Of a stretch of DNA of 17,214 bases, positions 5,877 to 13,290 are shown piece after piece. This DNA is from Methanomethylophilus sp963631655 (lineage in GTDB: Archaea; Thermoplasmatota; Thermoplasmata; Methanomassiliicoccales; Methanomethylophilaceae). The stretch lies in the NCBI GenBank assembly GCA_963631655.1, contig CAVGRR010000034.1, positions 1 through 17,214 on the forward strand, written 5' to 3'. Positions within the stretch are counted from its first letter, which is position 1; each line of letters starts with the position of its first letter. Position numbers and translations under genes: made by a program. The notes under the pieces are model-generated. The model saw only the letters and a list, made by a program, of their open reading frames with translations, did no database searches and was not told the DNA's origin.

Positions 5877-7921
5877 TCATCCGCCCCCTTCTCGAATTCC
5901 TCTTCTTCCTCTTCCAGGGCCTCTTCCTCGGCCTCGGTTCCGTCGTCGTCCGTGACGTAGTCGTCCTCGGACTCCGTGATCTTCATTCCTTTGATTCCCC
6001 AGTCTCCGGGCAGTGCCTCGGCACCCATCACGCGGACGGGGTTGATGCCTGACACATAGACGTCATCGGCATCGAAGGTGTCCGCCATCTCCCCTCTCAG
6101 TTCGAACGAAAGCTGTATCGAATTGGATGCCGCAAGGTTCTGGATCAGCCACTGGGTCTTTCCGTCGTCCTTGGCGGAATCGAAGAGCGGTCCGCCGGTG
6201 ACGGTGTCGTTCATGCATTCCACCGGGAGCTGCAGGTGGATCATGAACGTATGCGGGTTCGGAGTGTAGTTGTAGATAGTGTAGGTGATCTTCCTGCCGC
6301 CTTTGAACTTCTCCGTGGTGGGTTCGATCCAGACCACGTTCATGATCTTTGAGATGGTCCTGCTCAGGTCGGGCACGGGTCTGCTGAGCTGTTCGGAGAT
6401 CTTCTTGGCGAGGTCCGGAAGGATGGTCTGAACGATCTCGAACTTCTCGTGGGTCTTGGACTTCTTGTCCATTTTGTTGAGGTGGGTTTTGAGGCTCCTG
6501 GCACATTGCTTCAGAGCGGCCACGATCTCCTCCTCGATCTCGGGGAAGGAGGCGATGGCCTCTTTTCCTTCGGAGGTGAAAGGCACCTTGGTGGAGGCCA
6601 CATGGACCATGATGATAGCGGGACCGTAGGGGACTCCTTTTCCTCCCCTCTGTTCAAGTCCGTACCTTCTCCAGTCCACTTCGGAGACAGCTTTGGTGAT
6701 GATGTCTGCACCCTGCTGATAGAGAAGAGGGACACGGTTCGCGAAACGCATGATGGTGACCTGTCCGTCGGAGGGGATCTCTCCTCCGTAGACGATACCC
6801 GCCTCGACGGTGAAGGGGTTTCCGTTCACTGCCTTCGGGGGACGGGTGACAGGTGCCGCATAGTACTCGGGACGGAGTCCTTCAAGGGTGTGCATGAGAC
6901 CTTTCTTGATGAGGACCTCTCCGATGGGGGAGAGGCAGTCGGACGGAGGTGCGAGAAGCTTCACTTCCGAGATACCTTTGATCAGCGCCATACTTCCGTT
7001 GCGGCCTAATGTATGGGGATCCGATTCCGGATCCACTCCCGCTTTGGAGCAAACGTCGGCGGCGAGCCTGGGGGTCATCCTGCAGAAATCGTTCTTCAGG
7101 AAGTCTTTGACAGTTTTCTGCTCGGTGGCCGAGGAGTAGTTCATCATGTCCCCGATTTCCATTCCCTGGGGGTGGGGCTTGATCTCCTTCGCCTTCGGAG
7201 GCATGGTCTCGGTGGCCCTTTCGAAGATGTACTTTTTGCCATCTGGGTCATGGAACTCGATGCGGGCGTGGGGGTTGACGATGGCGGTCTCTTTCAGGTA
7301 TTCGAAGATGGACTGCCTGCCGGTCATGTAACGGCCTTTGGTGGTGTATTCAATGAGCGTACCGTGCTCCTTGTCCCAGGAGAATGCACGGTCGTTGGTG
7401 ACTATCGGTCTGTTGGTCTTGGTGTCGACGGCGATGTCCATCTCCCAGGCCACTGCATCGAGGCCTTCGGTCTTGGAGGCTATGTGTGCGGGTCTTCCGG
7501 TGGAGATGTTGGCGAACATGACGGTGGCGGAGATACCGATACCCTGCTGACCCCTCGACTGGCGGAGCGCGTGGAACCTCGATCCGTAGAGCAGACGTCC
7601 GAAGACGTTCGGCATGGCACGGTGGACGATACCGGGTCCGTTGTCTTCGATGGAGACGTTGTACTCTTCCTCTGCGACCTTGGACACCTTGACTACGATG
7701 TCCGGAAGGAATTCGCTCTCCTCGCAGGCATCCAGGGAGTTGTCGACAGCCTCCTTGACGCCCATCAGGAGCGATTTGGCGCGGGAATCGAATCCGAGCA
7801 CCTGCTTGTTCTTCTCAAAAAATTCAGTGACGGATATCTCATGCTGTTTGTCAGCCAATTTCTCTGCGGATATCCTTACGGTTCCTGCCGTTTTTGCTTC
7901 CGGCTCTTTGCGTGCTCCCAT
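5873..7921 (-). CDS. top6B: DNA topoisomerase VI subunit B (GHKL ATPase)
   Basis: This is the ATP-binding, clamp-forming subunit of topoisomerase VI. The product is 682 residues. The GHKL fold is shown by KEAVDNSLDA (E57, N61), by IEDNGPGI (D93, G95, G97) and by GQQGIGIS (125-131, ATP lid). A helix-two-turns-helix and transducer domain follow, and then a C-terminal beta domain (INPVRVMG region). The last 40 or so residues are highly acidic, with a run of glutamates (ALEEEEEEFEKGADE), which looks like a lineage-specific tail. The ATG at 7921 lies about 27 bases from a TATA box and has no clear ribosome binding site, so the message is probably leaderless. The gene is followed without a gap by top6A. 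Confidence 0.95.
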   Translation of the reverse strand: MGARKEPEAKTAGTVRISAEKLADKQHEISVTEFFEKNKQVLGFDSRAKSLLMGVKEAVDNSLDACEESEFLPDIVVKVSKVAEEEYNVSIEDNGPGIVHRAMPNVFGRLLYGSRFHALRQSRGQQGIGISATVMFANISTGRPAHIASKTEGLDAVAWEMDIAVDTKTNRPIVTNDRAFSWDKEHGTLIEYTTKGRYMTGRQSIFEYLKETAIVNPHARIEFHDPDGKKYIFERATETMPPKAKEIKPHPQGMEIGDMMNYSSATEQKTVKDFLKNDFCRMTPRLAADVCSKAGVDPESDPHTLGRNGSMALIKGISEVKLLAPPSDCLSPIGEVLIKKGLMHTLEGLRPEYYAAPVTRPPKAVNGNPFTVEAGIVYGGEIPSDGQVTIMRFANRVPLLYQQGADIITKAVSEVDWRRYGLEQRGGKGVPYGPAIIMVHVASTKVPFTSEGKEAIASFPEIEEEIVAALKQCARSLKTHLNKMDKKSKTHEKFEIVQTILPDLAKKISEQLSRPVPDLSRTISKIMNVVWIEPTTEKFKGGRKITYTIYNYTPNPHTFMIHLQLPVECMNDTVTGGPLFDSAKDDGKTQWLIQNLAASNSIQLSFELRGEMADTFDADDVYVSGINPVRVMGAEALPGDWGIKGMKITESEDDYVTDDDGTEAEEEALEEEEEEFEKGADE

Positions 7922-7943
7922 CGAGGGGGCATAGGGATTCGAT

Positions 7944-7952
7944 GATATAAAT
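7944..7952 (-). promoter_or_regulatory. TATA box of the top6B-top6A operon
   Basis: The minus strand reads ATTTATATC, centred 27-28 bases before the ATG at 7921. It lies between the terminator-like hairpin of the upstream gene (7971-7991) and top6B, so the topoisomerase operon appears to have its own promoter. Confidence 0.6.
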
Positions 7953-7970
7953 GGCAGGATTGAAGAGTGC

Positions 7971-7991
7971 CCGGCCCCGAAAGGGGGCCGG
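7971..7991 (-). terminator. GC-rich hairpin after the zinc-ribbon membrane protein gene
   Basis: CCGGCCCC (7971-7978) pairs perfectly with GGGGCCGG (7984-7991) around a five-base loop. It starts 11 bases after the TGA stop of the gene ending at 8003. No T-run follows on the minus strand, so termination is plausible rather than certain; an mRNA-stabilising hairpin is an alternative. Confidence 0.45.
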
Positions 7992-8002
7992 AGAAGTGAT
8001 AA

Positions 8003-9046
8003 TCAATCCTTCTTGTCGTCGGAAATGGGTTTGTCGGACTTCACTTCTTCAGATCCGTCCTTGTGGACCACGACGTTCTCTTCCTCGTCGAACTTCACGC
8101 CGCATTTGGGACATGTCTTCATGTCGGAGGAGACCTCGCATCCGCAGTTGCCGCAGACGAAATAGTCCTTCTTGTGGGGTTTCATGCTCTCGGGACGGTC
8201 GATGTATGCGTTGCACTTGGGGCAGTTCACCTGTCCGGGAAGCACGATCGCTCCGCAGAAGGTGCATCTTCCGTATCCCTGTGGATAGAGACGTCCTTCG
8301 GCCTCCATCTTCTGCCTGGTGACGTTCAGTCTCCTTCTCATGAAGGTGGAGACTCCGAGGATGATGTAGAAGATCACGAGGATGAATACCACCGATACAA
8401 TGGCACCGATGAGGGCGTATGAGCTCTTCTCGGTGGTGAGGAATCCTGAAAGGGTCGCGTGGGACATGGTGTTGGTGTCCACTTTGCCGTCCTCTCCGAG
8501 ATAGGCGACGAACATGTAGTACAGTTTGGAACTGTCAAGATCCACATTTCCGCTTCCGCCTGTCAGCGGCACCAGGGTGAAACCGCTCAGGCTCTGGGAC
8601 AGCATCTCGCTCTTGAAGGAGATGTAGTTGACCTCGCAGTATGCGAAGACGGCGTCCCCGGTGCGGGCCTCGGTACCGGAGTAGGTGTAGTCGACAGTGA
8701 TCTCGTTGCCGGACACCGCGATATTTACGTCGAGGTCGTTCCCGGTGAGGTGCTGGGAGGTGTGCTCGTCGATGTATCCGGGGCCTACGGCGGCACCTAC
8801 GATTATCGCCAGTACCGCGAAGATGATCGGATACACGGCTTTGGTCTTCAGATCGGCACCGAAGACGTGGGGCACCATGTAGAGGATGACCGCGAGGACC
8901 AGCCACATGAGGGGGATGGTCGAGACACCTTCGACGCATAACAGCAATATTGAGAGAAATACGGCTAGGACTATGGCGATGGCCTGTCCTGTCGTCACGG
9001 GGCCGAGTCTTTTACTCAGACCCGGATGATCTGTGATACCGCTCAT
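8003..9046 (-). CDS. Unrecognised membrane protein with four helices and two C-terminal zinc ribbons
   Basis: I do not recognise a named family. The 347-residue product has three closely spaced hydrophobic helices near the N-terminus (about 20-42, 44-63 and 71-90). A polar domain of about 120 residues with beta-strand-like composition follows (91-208), then a fourth helix (about 210-232) and a basic stretch (MRRRLNVTRQK). Two treble-clef-like zinc ribbons come next: C261/C264...C275/C278 and C298/C301...C312/C315. The tail is charged. By the positive-inside rule the ribbons are cytoplasmic and the 91-208 domain faces outward. The ATG at 9046 is 25 bases from a weak TATA-like TTATCTATT. It lies on the same strand between fpg and top6BA, but its own promoter and terminator suggest independent transcription. 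A sensor or scaffold role would be speculation. Confidence 0.75.
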   Translation of the reverse strand: MSGITDHPGLSKRLGPVTTGQAIAIVLAVFLSILLLCVEGVSTIPLMWLVLAVILYMVPHVFGADLKTKAVYPIIFAVLAIIVGAAVGPGYIDEHTSQHLTGNDLDVNIAVSGNEITVDYTYSGTEARTGDAVFAYCEVNYISFKSEMLSQSLSGFTLVPLTGGSGNVDLDSSKLYYMFVAYLGEDGKVDTNTMSHATLSGFLTTEKSSYALIGAIVSVVFILVIFYIILGVSTFMRRRLNVTRQKMEAEGRLYPQGYGRCTFCGAIVLPGQVNCPKCNAYIDRPESMKPHKKDYFVCGNCGCEVSSDMKTCPKCGVKFDEEENVVVHKDGSEEVKSDKPISDDKKD

Positions 9047-9065
9047 AGGAGGCGCTAACAGATTC

Positions 9066-9076
9066 TAATAGATAAG
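9066..9076 (-). promoter_or_regulatory. Weak TATA-like box of the zinc-ribbon membrane protein gene
   Basis: The minus strand reads CTTATCTATTA, centred 25 bases before the ATG at 9046. The sequence is a poorer TATA match than its neighbours, but the spacing is the same. It falls in the 50-base gap after the fpg stop. Confidence 0.4.
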
Positions 9077-9096
9077 TGTCGCCCGTGCGGGAACGT

Positions 9097-9936
9097 TCAG
9101 GCCCTCTTGCGGGGCATCTTCTGGCACTTGGGGCACCAGTAGCTGCTCCTGCCTCCGAGTTCGGATCTCACGATCTTCGTTCCGCAGACGAAACAGGGTA
9201 GGTCCTTGCGTCCGTAGGCCTGCAGATAGTCGATGTCGTAGTATTTCCTGCCCATACCTTCAAGGTATTCCTCGGGGGCGATCTCGTTCTTCTCGATGCC
9301 GAACTCCATAACATCAGGTATCGTTGAAGCGATCAGCTTCCACTTGCCGTCGGAGATCTGATTGCAGGGTGCCTCAGGACATAGCCTGCATCTGAAGAGG
9401 ATCTCATCACCCCAGATGTTCCCGATCCCGGCCACGACGGACTGGTCGAGGAGCACCTCCTTGATGCTCGATTCCCTGTTTCCGAGCTTCTTTCTCAGAT
9501 ATGTGCCAGTGAGCGATTTGTCGAAGGGTTCGGGACCCATGCGCTGAATGCCTGAGTACTCATCCTCCTCTCCTTCCCTGATGAAGAACGTCTTTCCGAA
9601 CATGCGCTGGTCGATGTACCTGAGTTCGGTATCATCATCGAAATGCAGGACGAGGTGGGTGTGCTTCTCTTCCGGGAAATCGGCCGGTACGGACAGCATC
9701 TGCCCGGTCATGCCGAAACGGAACACCAACGTCCCGTTGTCGAGGTTCAGGATAAGTGCCTTTCCTCTGCGGTCGTATCCGACGATCCTGCTGCCGATAA
9801 TCTCTTTCTCATATTCTTCGGCGGCGGGATGGCCTATCATTTTCTTCTTGTCACAGGAAACGCTCTCGATGCGTTTTCCGACCACTTGTGGCCCGATGAT
9901 CCTTTTAACGGTCTCTATCTCCGGAAGTTCAGGCAT
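9097..9936 (-). CDS. mutM: Formamidopyrimidine-DNA glycosylase (Fpg/MutM)
   Basis: This is a bifunctional base-excision repair enzyme that removes 8-oxoguanine and formamidopyrimidines and then cuts the abasic site by beta,delta-elimination. The 279-residue product begins MPELPEIETV. After removal of Met, Pro2 is the Schiff-base nucleophile and Glu3 is catalytic, which fixes the start at the ATG at 9936 rather than the in-frame TTG at 9942. K59 lies in RRGKA. The intercalating triad typical of Fpg rather than Nei is M76 (FGMTGQM) with R111 and F113 (DQRMFGK). The helix-two-turns-helix carries N173 (AGIGNIWGDE). The zinc finger uses C248/C251 and C268/C271, with R263 in GGRSSYWC. All catalytic residues are intact. 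This family is mainly bacterial, so acquisition by transfer is likely. No clear promoter is visible. Confidence 0.93.
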   Translation of the reverse strand: MPELPEIETVKRIIGPQVVGKRIESVSCDKKKMIGHPAAEEYEKEIIGSRIVGYDRRGKALILNLDNGTLVFRFGMTGQMLSVPADFPEEKHTHLVLHFDDDTELRYIDQRMFGKTFFIREGEEDEYSGIQRMGPEPFDKSLTGTYLRKKLGNRESSIKEVLLDQSVVAGIGNIWGDEILFRCRLCPEAPCNQISDGKWKLIASTIPDVMEFGIEKNEIAPEEYLEGMGRKYYDIDYLQAYGRKDLPCFVCGTKIVRSELGGRSSYWCPKCQKMPRKRA

Positions 9937-10007
9937 TGTCAATCGGTAAGGCGTATGGATGATACTGCCTTAACCTTATCCCCTTAAATTCCTGGACTTT
10001 TCCCACC

Positions 10008-10018
10008 TTATTTATAAG
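10008..10018 (+). promoter_or_regulatory. TATA box of the DRG GTPase gene
   Basis: TTATTTATAAG is centred about 38 bases before the ATG at 10052, so a short leader of about 10-13 bases is expected. That leader would contain GAGGTG. This is the one first-in-transcript gene here with a visible leader. Confidence 0.6.
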
Positions 10019-10040
10019 AGGGGGGTATCAGTAGCCCCTA

Positions 10041-10046
10041 GAGGTG
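10041..10046 (+). promoter_or_regulatory. Ribosome binding site of the DRG GTPase gene
   Basis: GAGGTG ends five bases before the ATG at 10052 and is complementary to the conserved archaeal 16S rRNA 3' end (CACCTC). It confirms ATG 10052 as the start and contrasts with the leaderless genes nearby. Confidence 0.7.
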
Positions 10047-10051
10047 TTCCT

Positions 10052-11164
10052 ATGGCGACAATCGATGAGCAGATCGAGGAGTTGGAGAAAGAGATATCCA
10101 ACACCAAGAAGAACAAGGCCACCGAAGCGCACATCGGAAAACTGAAAGCGAAGATCGCGAAACTGGCCCTTGAAAAGGAAAAGAGGCTCGAATCCACCCG
10201 TGCCGGAGGAGGTACGAAGGGATTCTATGTCAAAAAGGCCGGTAATGCAACCGTCGCCCTCGTCGGTTTCCCATCTGTCGGTAAATCGACCCTTCTGAAC
10301 CAGCTCACCGGAGCCAAATCCGAGGTCGGAGCCTATCACTTCACCACCCTCGACGTCGTCCCCGGTGTCATGGAATACAATCATGCAAAGATCCAGATCC
10401 TGGATATGCCCGGACTCATCAAGGACGCTTCCAGGGGTAAGGGTAGGGGAAGGGAGGTCATCGCCGCCGCAAGGTCCGCGGATGTCATCCTTCTCGTCGT
10501 GGACATCTTCAATCCCGATATGAGCGTCCTCATGAAGGAGCTTTACAACTCCGCCATCAGGCTGAACCAGTACGCCCCCGATGTCAACATCACAACGTCC
10601 CAGCAGGGCGGAATTCTTGTGAAGCCCACCCTCAAATTAACTAAGATCTCCGTGGACACCATCAAGGACATGGTGGCCGCATACGGACATCTGAACTGTA
10701 CCGTCGTCGTCCGTGAGGACATCGATGTGGAGCAGATGCTCGACGTCCTTGCAGGCAACAGGGTGTACATCAAGGCGGTCATGGCCATCAACAAGGTCGA
10801 CCTCGCCAAACCCGGACAGCTCGAGGCCGTGCAGGAGATGCACAAGGCGTTCAAGAGCGTCGGAGTCTCCGCCGCCACCGGTTACAACATGGACAACCTG
10901 AAACAGGAGATCTATGACACCATCGATATGATCCGCGTGTACCTCAAACCGCAGGGGCAGGAGGCGGACCTCGATGTTCCTCTCATCGTCAAGAGGGGCA
11001 ACACCGTCGGAGATGTCTGCGAACTCATTCACAGGGACTTCAAGAACGCGTTCCGTTATGCGATGATCTGGGGAGACAGTGCCAAGTTCCCCGGTCAGAC
11101 CGTCGGTATGGACCACGTCGTGATGGACAAGGACATCCTCTGCATTATTGTGAAGAGGTCCTGA
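10052..11164 (+). CDS. DRG-family GTP-binding protein (Obg-related, TGS domain)
   Basis: This is the archaeal counterpart of eukaryotic developmentally regulated GTP-binding proteins, cytosolic TRAFAC GTPases linked to ribosomes and translation. The product is 370 residues. A charged N-terminal helical region (about 1-55) is followed by GGGTKGFYV. The G domain then shows G1 GFPSVGKST (72-80), the G2 threonines in HFTTLD, G3 DMPG (118-121) and a glycine-rich RGKGRGRE loop typical of DRGs. An S5D2L-like insertion follows, then G4 NKVD and G5 VSAATG. The C-terminal TGS domain (about 290-370) includes VPLIVKRGNTVGDVCELIH and ends DILCIIVKRS. All GTP-binding motifs are intact and the length is normal for archaeal DRG. 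The gene has its own TATA box and ribosome binding site, stands alone and is divergent from fpg. The biological partner in archaea is not established. Confidence 0.95.
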   Translation: MATIDEQIEELEKEISNTKKNKATEAHIGKLKAKIAKLALEKEKRLESTRAGGGTKGFYVKKAGNATVALVGFPSVGKSTLLNQLTGAKSEVGAYHFTTLDVVPGVMEYNHAKIQILDMPGLIKDASRGKGRGREVIAAARSADVILLVVDIFNPDMSVLMKELYNSAIRLNQYAPDVNITTSQQGGILVKPTLKLTKISVDTIKDMVAAYGHLNCTVVVREDIDVEQMLDVLAGNRVYIKAVMAINKVDLAKPGQLEAVQEMHKAFKSVGVSAATGYNMDNLKQEIYDTIDMIRVYLKPQGQEADLDVPLIVKRGNTVGDVCELIHRDFKNAFRYAMIWGDSAKFPGQTVGMDHVVMDKDILCIIVKRS

Positions 11165-11214
11165 TCTCGATTACTCTGTTCATTCTACAGACGTTTGCAC
11201 ATGTTCTGAGGTAC

Positions 11215-11224
11215 TTATTTTATC
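11215..11224 (+). promoter_or_regulatory. TATA box of the NimA-like flavoprotein gene
   Basis: TTATTTTATC is centred 25-26 bases before the ATG at 11245, with no ribosome binding site between (CCCGATTCAGTTTC), so the message is probably leaderless. The 80-base gap after the DRG gene holds this promoter but no clear terminator hairpin. Confidence 0.6.
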
Positions 11225-11244
11225 ACAGACCCCGATTCAGTTTC

Positions 11245-11739
11245 ATGGACCCTAACAATGCGTTCACGAAAGAGGAGTGCTTCAATGTTCTCGACAGGCT
11301 CGGAACCGGAGTGCTCTCGGTCAACGGAGCGGACGGCTGGCCTTACGCCGTACCGATCAACTACATCCGCATCGGAGACAAGGTTTACTTCCACGGAAAG
11401 AAGAAGGGAACCAAAGTCTCCCTCATCGAGAAGGACAGCAAATGCACTCTTGCCGTCTACGACGAGAAAGGATACGAGGACTGCGGTGCCAACGCCTGCG
11501 ACACCACTGTCGTTTACGACTCTGTCATCATCCGCGGATACGCCAAGGCCGTGGAGGACGACGAGACCAAGATGATGATGCTCCGCGCACTGGTCGACAA
11601 GCTCGTTCCTGCAAAGAAGGAGAACCCCGTCGCTCCCGCCCGCGTACCTCCCACTGGAGTGTTCGTGATCGAGATCGAGGAGATCACCGGAAAGCACCAT
11701 GTTCCCAAGATGGGCAACAAGGTCCACCCGACGAACTGA
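11245..11739 (+). CDS. Pyridoxamine 5'-phosphate oxidase-like FMN-binding protein (NimA-like)
   Basis: This 164-residue cytosolic protein belongs to the FMN-binding split-barrel superfamily. It resembles the group that includes NimA-type nitroimidazole reductases (PF12900-like). Supporting motifs are LGTGVLSVNGADGWPYAVP and the NY...KVYFHGKKKGTK segment, where the 'YFHG...G.K' loop typically contacts flavin phosphate. VYDEKGYEDCGANACDTTVVY, YDSVIIRGYAKAV and a terminal barrel strand (GVFVIEIEEITGKHH) complete the fold. The true substrate is unknown, and these proteins are often annotated by fold alone; a role in PLP synthesis should not be assumed. The gene is transcribed alone from its own TATA box and ends convergently with hemD across a shared hairpin. 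TGA stop. Confidence 0.85.
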   Translation: MDPNNAFTKEECFNVLDRLGTGVLSVNGADGWPYAVPINYIRIGDKVYFHGKKKGTKVSLIEKDSKCTLAVYDEKGYEDCGANACDTTVVYDSVIIRGYAKAVEDDETKMMMLRALVDKLVPAKKENPVAPARVPPTGVFVIEIEEITGKHHVPKMGNKVHPTN

Positions 11740-11750
11740 TAAATCTTAAC

Positions 11751-11766
11751 GGGGCTTAACCGCCCC
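11751..11766. terminator. Shared hairpin between the converging flavoprotein and hem operon transcripts
   Basis: GGGGC (11751-11755) pairs with GCCCC (11762-11766) around TTAACC. It lies midway in the 30-base gap between two stop codons. On the plus strand ATTTCAGTCTTTTA follows; on the minus strand GTTAAGATTTATCAG follows. It could therefore end both transcripts, although the stem is short. Confidence 0.45.
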
Positions 11767-11769
11767 ATT

Positions 11770-12549
11770 TCAGTCTTTTACGAATTCCTGCACTGTATGG
11801 AGCATCTCTTCGAAAGTCGATCTCTCCGGGACAGCGTCAGGGGCATGTCCCAGCATCTCCATTGTCTCCGCCGTGGGCTTACCGATGGCGACCGTGAAAA
11901 GCTCGGAAAGATAGGTGTCCGCATCGGCCGTTCCGAAGCGTTCCTTCATCTGGTCGTAGAATGTCTTGAAGGTCATCGGACTGGAGAACACCATAGCATC
12001 GACGGTGCCGTTCTTGACTCCGTCCATGAGCCTGATGTGCGCCTCTCCGACGGCCGCAGGGGCCATGGAATACACTGCGGCATCGACGACATACGCTCCT
12101 GCTTCTTCAAGAATGGACACGATATGCCCGTCGCCGGAATCGGAACGGAGGAGAAGGACCAGTTTGTCCCCAACCTCATCGCTGAGCTCCTCCGCCACGC
12201 CCTCTCCCGAGTAAGTCTCAGGAATGAGGTCGCATGCACGTCCGACCTCTTTTTCAAGATAATCTGCGGTGGTCGGTCCGGTACAGGCCACGTTGGTGTA
12301 GGTGAGCAGGTCTGAAAGGGTCTGCTTCCCGAATTTATCAATGCACATCTTCACTGCGGTCACGCTTGCGAACACCGTGAAATATGCGGATCTTCCGGAA
12401 AGGATGCTTTTGATCTTTTCGAATGTGGCGTCCGATCCCGGCACCGGGTCAAGAGAAGGTGCACAGATGCAGGAAAGTCCCAGAGCTCTGCACAGTTCCA
12501 TTCCCGATTCGAGACGGTCCGCAGGCCTGGTGAATCCCACTGTGGTCAT
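11770..12549 (-). CDS. hemD: Uroporphyrinogen-III synthase
   Basis: HemD closes hydroxymethylbilane with inversion of ring D to give uroporphyrinogen III, the branch point to F430, cobalamin and sirohaem. The product is 259 residues. HemD is poorly conserved, but the pattern fits: N-terminal GFTRPADR; YFTVFASVTAV in the first lobe (usual 'vvfTS.nav'); VACTGPTTADYLEKE; then LLLRSDSGDG; and DAMVFSSPMTFKTFYDQM in the second lobe (usual 'd.v.FtS..sv..f'), followed by VAIGKPTAETMEMLG. It is the last gene of the operon. Its ATG overlaps the cobA stop as ATGA (12546-12549), with GGTGA six bases upstream as ribosome binding site. Its position directly after cobA strengthens the assignment. Confidence 0.88.
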   Translation of the reverse strand: MTTVGFTRPADRLESGMELCRALGLSCICAPSLDPVPGSDATFEKIKSILSGRSAYFTVFASVTAVKMCIDKFGKQTLSDLLTYTNVACTGPTTADYLEKEVGRACDLIPETYSGEGVAEELSDEVGDKLVLLLRSDSGDGHIVSILEEAGAYVVDAAVYSMAPAAVGEAHIRLMDGVKNGTVDAMVFSSPMTFKTFYDQMKERFGTADADTYLSELFTVAIGKPTAETMEMLGHAPDAVPERSTFEEMLHTVQEFVKD

Positions 12550-13286
12550 GCAAGGTCACCGAGGATCTCTCTCAGATTGACGACGGAACCGACCACCATG
12601 ATCCCGGGTGTTTGGACATTCTGGGTCTTTATGGTGGACTCCAGTTCAGAGACGGTCGTCACATACACTTTCTGGTCCGGGGTGGAACCTTTGGAGAGGA
12701 TCGCGGCAGGGGTGTCGGGGGACATTCCGCCTTTGATGAGTCCTTCGGAGATATGTCCCGCATTCTCCAGTCCCATGAGGATGACGAGGGTCCCGTGGCC
12801 TTTCACCAATGAACTCCAGTCGACGTCTCCCTCCGATCCTTTCTTCTCGTGTCCGGTGACGAATGTCACAAGAGAGGCATGGTCGCGGTGGGTGACAGGT
12901 ATTCCGCAGAGTTCGGGGACCGAAATGGAGGATGATACACCGGGGATGACGTGCACCTCGACGCCTGCCTTTCTGAGCTGTTCGGCCTCTTCCGCACCCC
13001 TTCCGAAGAGGAACGGATCCCCTCCCTTGAGTCTGGCGACGGTCTTGCCTTTCTTCGCATAATCGACGAGAAGGTCGTTGGTCTGCCACTGTTTGAGGTG
13101 GTGGTCGGCCGCCCTTTTTCCTGCATCGATGAGCTCCGCATCCTTCCTGCATTCCTTGAGAAGGTCGGGGTTGGAGAGCGCGTCGTAGAGGACGACATCC
13201 GCCTCGCGGAGTGCGTTCAGTCCCTTCACTGTGATAAGACCCAGATCTCCGGGTCCGGCTCCGATAAGATATACTTTTCCTGCCAT
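12546..13286 (-). CDS. cobA: Uroporphyrinogen-III C-methyltransferase
   Basis: This enzyme uses two S-adenosylmethionines to methylate uroporphyrinogen III at C-2 and C-7, giving precorrin-2, the shared precursor of corrinoids, sirohaem and F430. The 246-residue product is a single-domain SUMT, without the dehydrogenase/chelatase part of CysG. Key motifs are VYLIGAGPGDLGLITVKG at the N-terminus, VARLKGGDPFLFGRGAEE (83-100) and GIPVTHR, followed by LVTFVTGHEKK and TLVILMGL. The ATG at 13286 is preceded by GGAGTGA four bases upstream, inside the end of hemC. There is a four-base gap from the hemC stop and an ATGA overlap with hemD. Because it makes precorrin-2, its place in this operon points to corrinoid and F430 output rather than haem from coproporphyrinogen. 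Confidence 0.95.
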   Translation of the reverse strand: MAGKVYLIGAGPGDLGLITVKGLNALREADVVLYDALSNPDLLKECRKDAELIDAGKRAADHHLKQWQTNDLLVDYAKKGKTVARLKGGDPFLFGRGAEEAEQLRKAGVEVHVIPGVSSSISVPELCGIPVTHRDHASLVTFVTGHEKKGSEGDVDWSSLVKGHGTLVILMGLENAGHISEGLIKGGMSPDTPAAILSKGSTPDQKVYVTTVSELESTIKTQNVQTPGIMVVGSVVNLREILGDLA

Positions 13287-13290
13287 GTTC

